This document shows, piece after piece, positions 39,501-47,742 of a DNA stretch of 64,000 nt. The position numbers and the translations under genes are program-made. The number at the start of each line of letters is the position of its first letter. Position 1 is the first letter of the stretch. The notes under the pieces are model-generated. The model made no database searches. It saw only the letters and a list, made by a program, of their open reading frames with translations, and was not told the DNA's origin. Origin of the DNA: Nocardioides lacusdianchii (GTDB lineage: Bacteria; Actinomycetota; Actinomycetes; Propionibacteriales; Nocardioidaceae); the NCBI RefSeq assembly GCF_020102855.1, contig NZ_JADHZD010000017.1, positions 1-64,000 on the forward strand, written 5' to 3'.

Positions 39501-40759
39501 GGTCGATGATCCCCGACTACCTGAGCGAGGCGCTCACGGACGTCACGTCGGACACCTCCGGCGCGCCGGCGGGATACATCCCGGAGCTCGCAGCAGCCGA
39601 CCCCGATCGCCTGGGAGCGGCGTTCGCCACTGTCGACGGGGAGGTCTACGGCGCGGGCGACGTAGATGTCGAGTTCACCATCCAGTCGATCTCCAAGCCG
39701 TTCACCTACGCCCTGGCTCTCACCGACCGAGGCTTCGACCCCGTGCTGGCCAGGGTCGGTGTCGAGCCGTCGGGGGAGGCGTTCAACGAGATCTCCCTCG
39801 AGGACGGCTCCGGTCGTCCGCGCAATCCCATGATCAACGCCGGCGCGATCACGACGCACGCGCTCGCCGGGTCCTGGGACCTGGACCCGGGTGAGCGCCT
39901 GGAGCGCGTGGTGGCGGGACTCTCGGCGTTCGCCGGACGCCGGTTGGAGGTCGACGCGGCGGTCTGCGCCTCGGAGCTCGAGCACGCGCACCGCAACCTC
40001 GCGATCGCGCACCTGCTGCGCAGCCACGGGATCCTCGACGAGGACCCGACCGCCGTCGTGGCCGGCTACACCCGGCAGTGCTCGGTGCTCGTCACCGTAC
40101 GTGACCTGGCCATGATGGCGGCCACCCTGGCGAACCGTGGCGTGAACCCCCGCACCGGCGAGCGTGTCGTGTCCGAGCCCGCGGTCCGACAGGTCCTGAG
40201 CGTCATGAGCACGTGCGGGATGTACGACGCCGCGGGGGACTGGGCCACCCAGGTCGGGATACCGGCGAAGAGCGGCGTGGCCGGCGGTCTGATCGGAGCC
40301 CTGCCGGGTCAGATCGGCATCGCGACGTTCTCACCTCGCCTGGACAGCCACGGGACCAGCGTCCGCGGGGTGTCGCTGTTCGAGCGGTTCTCCGCCGACA
40401 TGGGCATGCACCTGATGGAGGTTCCGCCACCGGCGCGCTCCGTCGTACGGTCCAACCACGTCGTCCGGTCCGGACCGGACGCGATCCGGGTCCTGGAGCT
40501 GCAGGGCGGGATCCGGTTCGCCGGTGCCGAACGAGTCGTCCGGGAGGCTGTGGCGAGCGAGCCCGCAGCGGCGGGGCTGGCGCTCGACCTGACGATGGTC
40601 CACTCGCTCGACGACGTCGCGCGACGGATGCTGCTCGAGGTCGCGCGCCGTCTCACGCTGGACGGTCATGACGTCTACGTCGTCGACCCCGAGTCGGTCC
40701 TTCCCGACCCCGACCCGGGCGAGGGCGGGCGAGTCACCGTCCTCGACAGCCTCCGCTAG
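39497..40759 (+). CDS. glsA: Glutaminase with C-terminal STAS domain
   Basis: 420-residue glutaminase (beta-lactamase-like fold) that hydrolyses glutamine to glutamate and ammonia. The serine nucleophile is in FTIQSISKPFTYALALTD (Ser-x-x-Lys); RNPMINAGAI, VRDLAMMAATLANRGVNPRTGERV and SGVAGGLIGALPGQIGIATFSP are family blocks. Residues ~320-415 (IRFAGAERVVREAVASEPAAAGLALDLTMVHSLDDVA) form a STAS domain, as in some actinobacterial glutaminases; the usual Ser of SpoIIAA is replaced by Asp. ATGA overlap with the esterase. Confidence 0.9.
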   Translation: MRSMIPDYLSEALTDVTSDTSGAPAGYIPELAAADPDRLGAAFATVDGEVYGAGDVDVEFTIQSISKPFTYALALTDRGFDPVLARVGVEPSGEAFNEISLEDGSGRPRNPMINAGAITTHALAGSWDLDPGERLERVVAGLSAFAGRRLEVDAAVCASELEHAHRNLAIAHLLRSHGILDEDPTAVVAGYTRQCSVLVTVRDLAMMAATLANRGVNPRTGERVVSEPAVRQVLSVMSTCGMYDAAGDWATQVGIPAKSGVAGGLIGALPGQIGIATFSPRLDSHGTSVRGVSLFERFSADMGMHLMEVPPPARSVVRSNHVVRSGPDAIRVLELQGGIRFAGAERVVREAVASEPAAAGLALDLTMVHSLDDVARRMLLEVARRLTLDGHDVYVVDPESVLPDPDPGEGGRVTVLDSLR

Positions 40760-40770
40760 GCGCTTGGGGG

Positions 40771-41676
40771 TCAGCCCTTGTGGCTGAGCGTCACCTTCCG
40801 TGCGAGCGCGGCCTCGTCTCGGAAGGCGGACCAGGCGCCGGGGTCGACCTCGAGGGCCGAGAGGAGGTAGGTGCTGACGGCGTCTGCCACGAGTGCGACC
40901 CGGGCCGGATCGGTGTCGGTCGTCTCGCTCACGGCCTCCCCGGCGATCCCGCCGAGCGTGTGCTCACCGTCAGGGACCACCATGAGGCTCTTCGGTGCCG
41001 GGCTCAGCTCGTAGGCGTCCAGGAACCAGTCCGGTCCTCGAGTCGACATCTTCGACTGGTCCTTGTCTCCGGCGATGACGAGAGCAGGCGCGGTCATCGT
41101 GGTGTAGTCCGGCTTCATGAACGACAGGTGCTCCTGCGCGAAGGGAGTCAGGGAGTCGCCGGTCCCGGTCGCTGCGATGAGGACCCCGGCCCTGATGCCC
41201 TCGCGTGCAAAGTCCTCCGTGTCGTCACCCGCGGGGTCGAGCACGCGAGCGCCGAGGAGGGCGCCGACGGTCTGGGCGCCCCAGGAGTGGCCGGCCAGTG
41301 CCACTCGGGTGAGGTCGGCACGGCGGGCGAGGCCGGCCTCACCGACGACGTGGTCGAGGTGGTCGAGCACGGCGTGGAGGTCGGCGATGCGCACCCGCCA
41401 GATGGACTGGAACCGCGGGTCGTCGAACCCGATGGCATTGCGACGTGAGTCCAGGTGGGTGGGTTGGACGACGACGAACCCTGCGGCAGCCCACCGGTCG
41501 ACGAGCGGCTCGTAGCCGTCCATCGACCACGCGTTGCCGTGCGAGAACACGATGACGGGCAAGGCGTTGCCCTGCCTGGGTGCGGTGACCTTCACCTGCA
41601 GGTCCACGTCTCGTCCGTCGAAGGGTACGGCGATCGGCTTGACCGCGATGATCTGCTTCTGGGCTGGAGTAGGCAT
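40771..41676 (-). CDS. Alpha/beta hydrolase (lipase/PAF-AH-like)
   Basis: 301-residue alpha/beta hydrolase. IVFSHGNAWSMDGYEPLV gives the oxyanion motif, VALAGHSWGAQTVGALLGAR holds the nucleophile Ser (GHSWG), ALVIAGDKDQSKMS carries an Asp and VVPDGEHTLGGI a His. The ATG at 41676 has AGGAAG upstream, so the longer upstream frame (start 41826), which contains operator DNA, is not used. Divergent from the TetR gene and probably controlled by it. Confidence 0.87.
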   Translation of the reverse strand: MPTPAQKQIIAVKPIAVPFDGRDVDLQVKVTAPRQGNALPVIVFSHGNAWSMDGYEPLVDRWAAAGFVVVQPTHLDSRRNAIGFDDPRFQSIWRVRIADLHAVLDHLDHVVGEAGLARRADLTRVALAGHSWGAQTVGALLGARVLDPAGDDTEDFAREGIRAGVLIAATGTGDSLTPFAQEHLSFMKPDYTTMTAPALVIAGDKDQSKMSTRGPDWFLDAYELSPAPKSLMVVPDGEHTLGGIAGEAVSETTDTDPARVALVADAVSTYLLSALEVDPGAWSAFRDEAALARKVTLSHKG

Positions 41677-41714
41677 TTCGGCTTCCTGTTCGGGATGACG
41701 TGCCGCATACTTGG

Positions 41715-41754
41715 CGGAACATCGTTCCGTCACATTAGCGGAACACTGTTCCGC
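41715..41754. promoter_or_regulatory. Two TetR-type operators
   Basis: CGGAACatcGTTCCG (41715-41729) and GCGGAACAcTGTTCCGC (41738-41754, perfect 8-bp arms) lie between the divergent hydrolase and TetR genes. The shared GGAAC/GTTCC half-sites point to one regulator; the two sites cover both promoters. Confidence 0.75.
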
Positions 41755-41771
41755 AAACAAAGGAGGGGACT

Positions 41772-42329
41772 GTGGTGGGAGACGAAGGGGCCCGTGTGGC
41801 AGGCGCGCGACGTACCCGTGAGGCACTCCTGGAGGCAGCGGCCCAGGTGTTCGCGGAGCGTGGCGTCCAGGCCCCCGTGCGCGACATCGCGGGGCGCGCC
41901 GGAGTGGGCGTCGGCACGGTGTACCGACATTTCCCGGACAGGGCCGAGCTCGTGATCGCCGTCTACCGTCACCAGATCGACGAGTGCGCCGCGCTGGCCG
42001 AGGAGCTGACGGGCTCCCCCGAGCCGGGGCAGGCGCTCGAGAGATGGATCTGCGCCTTCGTCGAGTTCCTCGTGACCAAGCACGGCCTGGGGGTGGCGCT
42101 CCAGTCCGACGACATGAGTCTCCGCAGCCTGCACTCCCTCATGCTGGACACGTTGGTCCCCGCATGCGGCCGGCTGGTCGACGGTGCCGTCGCACGTGGC
42201 GAGCTGGACCCGGGGGTGACGGCGTACGCACTGATGCGCGCCGTGGGCAACCTCTGCCTCCTCGGGCCCGGCTACGACCGCGAGGACGCCCACGCCATGG
42301 TGGCCAGGCTGCTCGCCGGATGCCGGTAG
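41772..42329 (+). CDS. TetR family transcriptional regulator
   Basis: 185-residue TetR repressor. The N-terminal helix-turn-helix TREALLEAAAQVFAERGVQAPVRDIAGRAGVGVGTVYRHFPDRAELVIAVYRHQID is complete, followed by a helical ligand domain. AAAGGAGG at 41759 precedes the GTG start; GTG at 41775 is an alternative. It sits divergently from the hydrolase, with two operators between, so it is most likely an autoregulated repressor of that hydrolase. Confidence 0.92.
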   Translation: MVGDEGARVAGARRTREALLEAAAQVFAERGVQAPVRDIAGRAGVGVGTVYRHFPDRAELVIAVYRHQIDECAALAEELTGSPEPGQALERWICAFVEFLVTKHGLGVALQSDDMSLRSLHSLMLDTLVPACGRLVDGAVARGELDPGVTAYALMRAVGNLCLLGPGYDREDAHAMVARLLAGCR

Positions 42330-42502
42330 TCGCACGGTGGTCAGTGACGCGGTGTTCTTGAGGCGGCGGGCTCCGTGACACGGCCCACGTGCAGGGGTCC
42401 CGCATCGCCGACAACTTTGTGTGTCCGGGGGGCGTCATTGACAGTGGTAGTGCATCCCTGTTGACGAACGTCGCCCACCACGGCGACCGGAAGGCTGAAT
42501 TC

Positions 42503-43981
42503 GTGTCGAGATCGTTGGTCCTGCTGTCCCTGTGCCTGGTGCTGGGGGCCCCGCTGTCGGCGGCGCCCTCCGCGACGGCCGCCGATGCCGCGAGCAGTGG
42601 TGCGGTGGCGGGCGCCCAGCCGCGGACGGTGGCTGCGACCTCGGTGACGGCGAAGGTGGACCGCAAGCGGTGGAAGGCGCCGCAGGGCCCGTTCTTCAAC
42701 GACCCGCGCCGCAAGAAGGGCTGGTTCCGCATCGAGCGGAAGGTCATCGACACGATCAAGCACACGCGCAAGGGCTCGACGATCCGGATCGCGGTCTACT
42801 CCTTCGACCGCATGCCGGTCGCCAGGGCGCTCATCGCCGCCCACCGGCGAGGCGTGAAGGTGCAGATGATCCTCAACGACCACCAGTACACCCGGGCGAT
42901 GCGGGCGGTCCGCAGGGAGATCGGTGGCAAGCGCAGCCGCTCCAGCTTCATCTCCCGGTGCACCGCCGGCTGCCGCAGCAAGCAGAACCAGTACAACAAC
43001 ATGCACACGAAGTTCTACTCGTTCTCCCGGTCGGGCCGGTCGAAGGACGTGCTGGCCGTCGGGTCGGCCAACCTGACGCTCAATGCCGACAAGCACCAGT
43101 GGAACGACCTCTACTTCACCTCCGGCGACCACGAGCTGTTCCGGCAGTTCGTCGGACTCTTCAACGACATGCGCAAGGACTACGACACCCGGCAGCCGCC
43201 GATGTTCTTCTGCGGCACACCTGCCAACGCTGTTGCGTGCGACGACTCGGTCGACAAGCACACCGTCTGGGCCTACCCGAAGCCGTCGGGTCCGAGGAAC
43301 GACCTCGTGCTGGAGACGCTCGGCAAGGTCCAGTGCCTGACCCCTGACGGCTCCGGCGGTCAGACGCGTAGCCGCATCGTGGTGTCGATGCACACCATGC
43401 GCGGCAACCGCGGGGACTACCTCGCCGCAGCCATCCGGCAGAAGTGGGCCGAGGGGTGCAAGGTGCGTGTGATGTACGGGCTGATCGGCTACCACACCAA
43501 GCGGGTCATCGGCGCTCCGACGGCGCGCGGGCGGGTCCCGCTTCGCTCGACCGGTCTGGACTTCAACCCCGACGACGACTACGACCTCAACAAGGACGGG
43601 GAGGACGACCTGATCCTGTCTGTCTACAGCCACCAGAAGTACGTCGCGATCCAGGGCAACTACAACGGCAAGCCCGACACGCACATGGTCGTGACGGGGT
43701 CGGCGAACTGGGCAAGCCTCAGCCCCGGCAACGACGAGGTCCGGATGACGATCCGCGGCAAGACGCTGACCCGCAAGTACGTCAGGAACTTCAACTACCA
43801 GTGGAGGAACAAGCGCAACTCGCGCAACGCCTACACCACGACGTACGTGAACTTCCGGGTCGCGCGGCAGGTGCGCGACGAGGACGGCTCCACGCGCACC
43901 GTCTGGCGCACGGTCCGCCGCCCCGTGGTGACCATCGAGCCGGACCCCTACCGCCCGGGGCCGTACTGGGAGAACGACTGA
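42503..43981 (+). CDS. Secreted phospholipase D-like protein
   Basis: 492-residue secreted protein of the PLD superfamily. A signal peptide (SRSLVLLSLCLVLGAPLSAAPSATAADA) ends near residue 30. Two copies of the HxK/GSxN repeat exist: MHTKFYSFS…VGSANLT near 175 and SHQKYVAIQ…TGSANWAS near 385. In both, the Asp four residues after the Lys is changed (Ser, Gln). The GTG start has GGAAGG upstream. It is convergent with the dehydratase gene. It could be a phosphodiesterase acting on phospholipid or DNA; substrate unknown. Confidence 0.85.
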   Translation: MSRSLVLLSLCLVLGAPLSAAPSATAADAASSGAVAGAQPRTVAATSVTAKVDRKRWKAPQGPFFNDPRRKKGWFRIERKVIDTIKHTRKGSTIRIAVYSFDRMPVARALIAAHRRGVKVQMILNDHQYTRAMRAVRREIGGKRSRSSFISRCTAGCRSKQNQYNNMHTKFYSFSRSGRSKDVLAVGSANLTLNADKHQWNDLYFTSGDHELFRQFVGLFNDMRKDYDTRQPPMFFCGTPANAVACDDSVDKHTVWAYPKPSGPRNDLVLETLGKVQCLTPDGSGGQTRSRIVVSMHTMRGNRGDYLAAAIRQKWAEGCKVRVMYGLIGYHTKRVIGAPTARGRVPLRSTGLDFNPDDDYDLNKDGEDDLILSVYSHQKYVAIQGNYNGKPDTHMVVTGSANWASLSPGNDEVRMTIRGKTLTRKYVRNFNYQWRNKRNSRNAYTTTYVNFRVARQVRDEDGSTRTVWRTVRRPVVTIEPDPYRPGPYWEND

Positions 43982-43990
43982 GGATGTGCT

Positions 43991-44917
43991 TCACGCCAGC
44001 GAGGTGAGGTCCGTGTTGGCGCCGCACACCACGACGGCCACCCGCTCGCCGGGAGTCGGCACGTAGGCGCCCGACAGCAGCGCCGCCAGCGCTGCGGCGG
44101 CGCCGTGCTCGGAGGCGATGCGGTGGCGCTGCCAGAGGTCGTCGCGCGCGGCGACGATGTGGTCGTCGTCCACCAGCACCGACACCGGGGCCTCGAGTCG
44201 GGCCGCAGCCAGCGCCAGGTCGCCGACGCGGCGGGCTCCCAGGGAGTCGGCGGCGATGCCGGACACCTCGACGTCGACGGGGTGGCCGGCCGCGATGGCG
44301 TCGTGGAGCGTGGGGATCCGTCGCGGCTCGACGGCGACGACCCGCGCCCTCCCGCGGACCGAGGCGGCGACACCCGCGTAGAGCCCGCCACCTCCCACTG
44401 CGACCACCAGGGTGTCGATGCCCGGCTCGTCGTCGAGCACCTCCTCGGCGAGGGTGCCGGCCCCGGCAGCCACCTCGGGCTGGTCGTAGGCGTGGGCGTA
44501 CGCCGCCCCGTGCTCGCGGGCGAAGTCCAGGGCGGCCTGCTGTGCCTCGGCGTACTCGCGGCCGGCCAGGCGCACGTCGGCGCCGTAGCGGCGGATGCGC
44601 TCGACCTTCACCACCGGCGCGGTCTCCGGGACGAACACGGTCGCGCGGACGCCGAGCTCGCGCGCGGCGTACGCCTGCGCCAGACCTGCGTTGCCCCCGG
44701 ACGCCACCACCACACCGGCGTCGCCGAGCTCACCGCGCTCGATCGCCGCGAGCTGGCGGTTGAAGGCGCCGCGGGTCTTGAAGACGCCGCAGTGCTGGAG
44801 GAACTCGCACTTGAGCCACAGGTCGTCGGAGGCCGACGGTGCCAGCAGGGGAGTGCGGCGCACCCGCCCGTCGATCCGTTCGCGGGCGGCCAGGACGTCG
44901 TCGCGGGTGATCGTCAC
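43991..44917 (-). CDS. Threonine/serine dehydratase-like PLP enzyme
   Basis: 308-residue fold-type II PLP enzyme of the threonine deaminase family. The PLP lysine is in EFLQHCGVFKTRGAFNRQL, the phosphate region in VVASGGNAGLAQAYAARE and the glycine loop in VVAVGGGGLYAGVAAS; the C-terminus has VVVCGANTDLTSLA. It lacks an ACT domain, so it is the catabolic or general form; serine, threonine or another hydroxy amino acid could be the substrate. ATG at 44917. Confidence 0.88.
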   Translation of the reverse strand: MTITRDDVLAARERIDGRVRRTPLLAPSASDDLWLKCEFLQHCGVFKTRGAFNRQLAAIERGELGDAGVVVASGGNAGLAQAYAARELGVRATVFVPETAPVVKVERIRRYGADVRLAGREYAEAQQAALDFAREHGAAYAHAYDQPEVAAGAGTLAEEVLDDEPGIDTLVVAVGGGGLYAGVAASVRGRARVVAVEPRRIPTLHDAIAAGHPVDVEVSGIAADSLGARRVGDLALAAARLEAPVSVLVDDDHIVAARDDLWQRHRIASEHGAAAALAALLSGAYVPTPGERVAVVVCGANTDLTSLA

Positions 44918-44936
44918 CGCACCAGTATCCGGGTCG

Positions 44937-46022
44937 TCACCGGATGGTGAGCGTGGCGGCGGTGACGCAGAGCGTCGCGCACAACGCGCCCCATCCGGCG
45001 AGCCTCAGCAGCGGCACCTGCAGCCCGGCAGAGCGGCACCGTTGGAGCCACAGCAACGTGGCGAGCGACGCCCACGGGGTGACGAGTGCGCCGGCGTTGA
45101 CGCCGACGAGCGTGGCGACGAGGCGGCGTACGTCGTCCGCGGCGGCCGGCTCGACCAGCAGGTAGGCCGGCAGGTTGTTGACCAGGTTGGCCCCCACTGC
45201 GGACGCCCCGGAGAGGTGGAGCAGGTCGAGGGGTCGTACGCCGGCGCCCACAGCCGGTGCGAGCCAGTCGAGCAGGCCCTCGGACTAGGCGGCACGCAGC
45301 AGTCCGGCGACGACCAGGAACGCTCCGGTCATCAGCCACGGGGCCCGGACCTCGCGCAGCAGTCCCGGAGCGCGCCAGAGGAGTGCGGCGAGCAGCACGG
45401 TGGCCGACGCCACCGACACGGCCGCCGGCTCGAGCCCGACCGCGAACAGCGGGCCGATGGCCAGGCAGGTGACCGCAGCGACGACCAGCAGCACGCGATC
45501 GTGCGGCGCAGCGGGCGGGTCGACGGCGTACGTCCCGCGCAGCGAGCGGCGCTGCAGCACCGCGATCAGCACCAGCGTCACGACGATCGCGGTCACGGCG
45601 GGCAGCGCGGCCGTGCGGACGTAGTCGCCGTGGTCGGCGCCGAGGTCCTCGAAGCGGTGCACGGCGAGCAAGTTGGTGAGGTTGGAGACCGGGAGGAGCA
45701 GCGAGCCGGTGTTGGCGATCCAGAGGGTCGTCAGGGCGAAGGGCATCGGTGCGATGCCGGTCTGCTGGGCGATCGCGAGACCGACAGGCGTGAGCAGGAC
45801 CGCGGTCGTGTCGAGGCTGAGCACGATCGTGCAGGCCACGGCGAGGGCGGCGAAGGTCAGCCACAGGAGCAGCACCCGGTGGCGGGCGCGCCTCGCCATC
45901 GCGTGGGCGGCGACGTCGAAGACGCCGGCCAGCTGGGCGATCTCGGCCGTGACCGTGATCGCGAGGAGGAAGACCGCGACGGGCAGGACCTGCGCGACCA
46001 CCGGGTGGAGGGCCTCGGGCAC
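44937..46022 (-). pseudogene. Arsenite/SLC13-type permease with in-frame TAG
   Basis: A membrane transporter interrupted by TAG at 45285-45287, in one continuous frame. Before the stop: about eight hydrophobic helices (PVAVFLLAITVTAEIAQLAGVFDVAA, LSLDTTAVLLTPVGLAIAQQ, FALTTLWIANTGSLLLPVSNLTNLLAVH); after it, SEGLLDWLAPAVGAGVRP and LSGASAVGANLVNNLPAYLLV continue as the family's second half. The ArsB/NhaD-like DTTAVLLTPV and ANLVNNLPA motifs are in the two halves. CAG to TAG is the simplest change. GTG start at 46022, 6 bp after the sulfatase stop. Confidence 0.72.
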
Positions 46023-46027
46023 GTCGG

Positions 46028-47521
46028 TCAGGATGACGGATCGGGCAAGGGGCCGAAGACCTGGTTGCAGGTCCAGCCCGCGCAGCCGACCAGGTCGGCG
46101 CGTCGCCGCTCGAGCGCGGCCCGCACCTCGGCGTAGTCGGGGTCGTCGATGAGGTTGACGGTCTCGTCGGGGTCGAGGAGCCGGTCGTAGATGAACCCGT
46201 CGACGCCGTCCGTGCCGTAGAGGTAGCGATCGGTCCGCACGCCGCGGTGCGACCAGCCGTCCCCGAGGGTGCGCCCGGTCTGGATGAGCGTGGTGTCGCG
46301 GAAGAGCTGCTGCTCGCCGCGCAGCGTCGGCGCGAGCGAGGTGCCGTCGACGAGCCACTGCGGCGCCACGTCGGTCAGCGCGGCGAAGGTGGCGGGCAGG
46401 TCGACGAGGGTCACCGGCAGCGAGGAGGTCGAGCCCGGCTCGATGCCGGGTCCGCGCACCAGCAGCGGCACCTGGAGAGCCTCGTCGGTGAGCACGTCCT
46501 TGCCGACGAAGCGGTGCTCGCCGAGGGAGTAGCCGTTGTCGGAGGTGAACACCACGTAGGTGTCGTCGAGGACGCCCTGCTCCTCGAGGGTCTGCACCAG
46601 CGAGCCGACAGCGCGGTCGACGGACTGGAGCGAGCGGAGGCGGGCGGTGTTCTCCCGCGCCACCTCCTCGCGGGAGACGGGGGCGAGGCGCCGCAGGTAG
46701 GCCGGCTGGTCGCTCACGTCGGCCTCGTCGAAGGCGGGGGAGTCGAAGGCCGAGGGACGTTCGTCGGTGAACAGGTCCCGGTCCTGCGGCTCGGCGGGGG
46801 GCAGCCCGCGACCACCCTCGGCCGCGATCCGGTAGTGGGGTGCCAGGTGCCAGGCGTAGACGACGAACGGGTCGCCGCTGACGGCGAACTCGCGGATGTC
46901 GGCGTTGGTGCGCTCCTCGATCACCGTCGTGACGTAGCTGTCGGTGAAGCGCTCCGGGTCACCGTCCCCGCTCATCGTGAAGTCGACGTAGTCGTAGACG
47001 CCGCGGGTGAGGGCGTTCCAGTGCGTCCAGCCGGCAGGGCGTACGTCGCCGGGGTGGTAGCCGTTGAGGAACTTGCCCACGAATCCCGTGCGGTAGCCGC
47101 TGTCACGGAACCACGAGCTGGCCTCCTGGGTGGGGTCGAGCGCGCTGAAGCCGCCGTGGACGCCACGGTTGTGCTGCACGCCGTTGTTCTGCGCGTACTG
47201 CCCGGTGGCGAGCTGCGCCCGGGCCGGGCAGCACAGCGGGTGCGGGGAGATCGCGTCGGTGAACTCCATGCCCTCGTCCGCGAGGAGGCGGCGCGTGATC
47301 GGCATGTGGTCGAGGTCGTCGTCGCGCATGTCGTCGGTGAGGACGAACACGATGTTGGGCCGTGCAGCAGCCTCTCCCGGCGCCTGCGTCGTCTGGACCA
47401 TCCGCACCGACTCGGAGCCACGCGCGTCGCCGTCGGATGCCGTCACGGTGGCGAGGGTGGCGACGAGCACCACCAGGAGTGCAGCCGTCACCGACTGTGC
47501 CCACGAACGCATCTGTGTCAT
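46028..47521 (-). CDS. Secreted sulfatase
   Basis: 497-residue exported sulfatase. An N-terminal signal peptide (MRSWAQSVTAALLVVLVATLATVTA) precedes PNIVFVLTDDMRDDDLDH (metal Asp pair), and the formylglycine site is CCPAR (CxPxR, Cys-type) after SPHPL. GQYAQNNGV, YRTGFVGKFLNGYHP, and FTSDNGYSLGEHRFVGKD are further metal and substrate motifs. A formylglycine-generating enzyme elsewhere would be needed to activate it. The ATG at 47521 (or 47512) is downstream of a GGGGGA site. A co-transcribed transporter follows. Confidence 0.9.
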   Translation of the reverse strand: MTQMRSWAQSVTAALLVVLVATLATVTASDGDARGSESVRMVQTTQAPGEAAARPNIVFVLTDDMRDDDLDHMPITRRLLADEGMEFTDAISPHPLCCPARAQLATGQYAQNNGVQHNRGVHGGFSALDPTQEASSWFRDSGYRTGFVGKFLNGYHPGDVRPAGWTHWNALTRGVYDYVDFTMSGDGDPERFTDSYVTTVIEERTNADIREFAVSGDPFVVYAWHLAPHYRIAAEGGRGLPPAEPQDRDLFTDERPSAFDSPAFDEADVSDQPAYLRRLAPVSREEVARENTARLRSLQSVDRAVGSLVQTLEEQGVLDDTYVVFTSDNGYSLGEHRFVGKDVLTDEALQVPLLVRGPGIEPGSTSSLPVTLVDLPATFAALTDVAPQWLVDGTSLAPTLRGEQQLFRDTTLIQTGRTLGDGWSHRGVRTDRYLYGTDGVDGFIYDRLLDPDETVNLIDDPDYAEVRAALERRRADLVGCAGWTCNQVFGPLPDPSS

Positions 47522-47742
47522 TCCCCCGCCGGGACCGTCTCGGCCCTGTGTCTCGCCCCACGTGTGGGGGTCAGACTAGGGCGGGCGGGGGTGCCTCCCC
47601 AAAGCGACACGACGACTGGGGCGAAGCCGGTTCCGGCCGCTAGTCTGGGGACTCGCCGACGCCGATGCCACTGCCCCGAAGGAACCCACGCGCCGACCAT
47701 GGACGACAGTCAAAGTCCCCGCACGACCGCACTGAATGACCG

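Noticed and set aside
47556-47569. CCCCAC/GTGGGG hairpin upstream of the sulfatase
   Set aside because: The loop would be two bases and the site is short; I cannot separate it from chance in GC-rich DNA.
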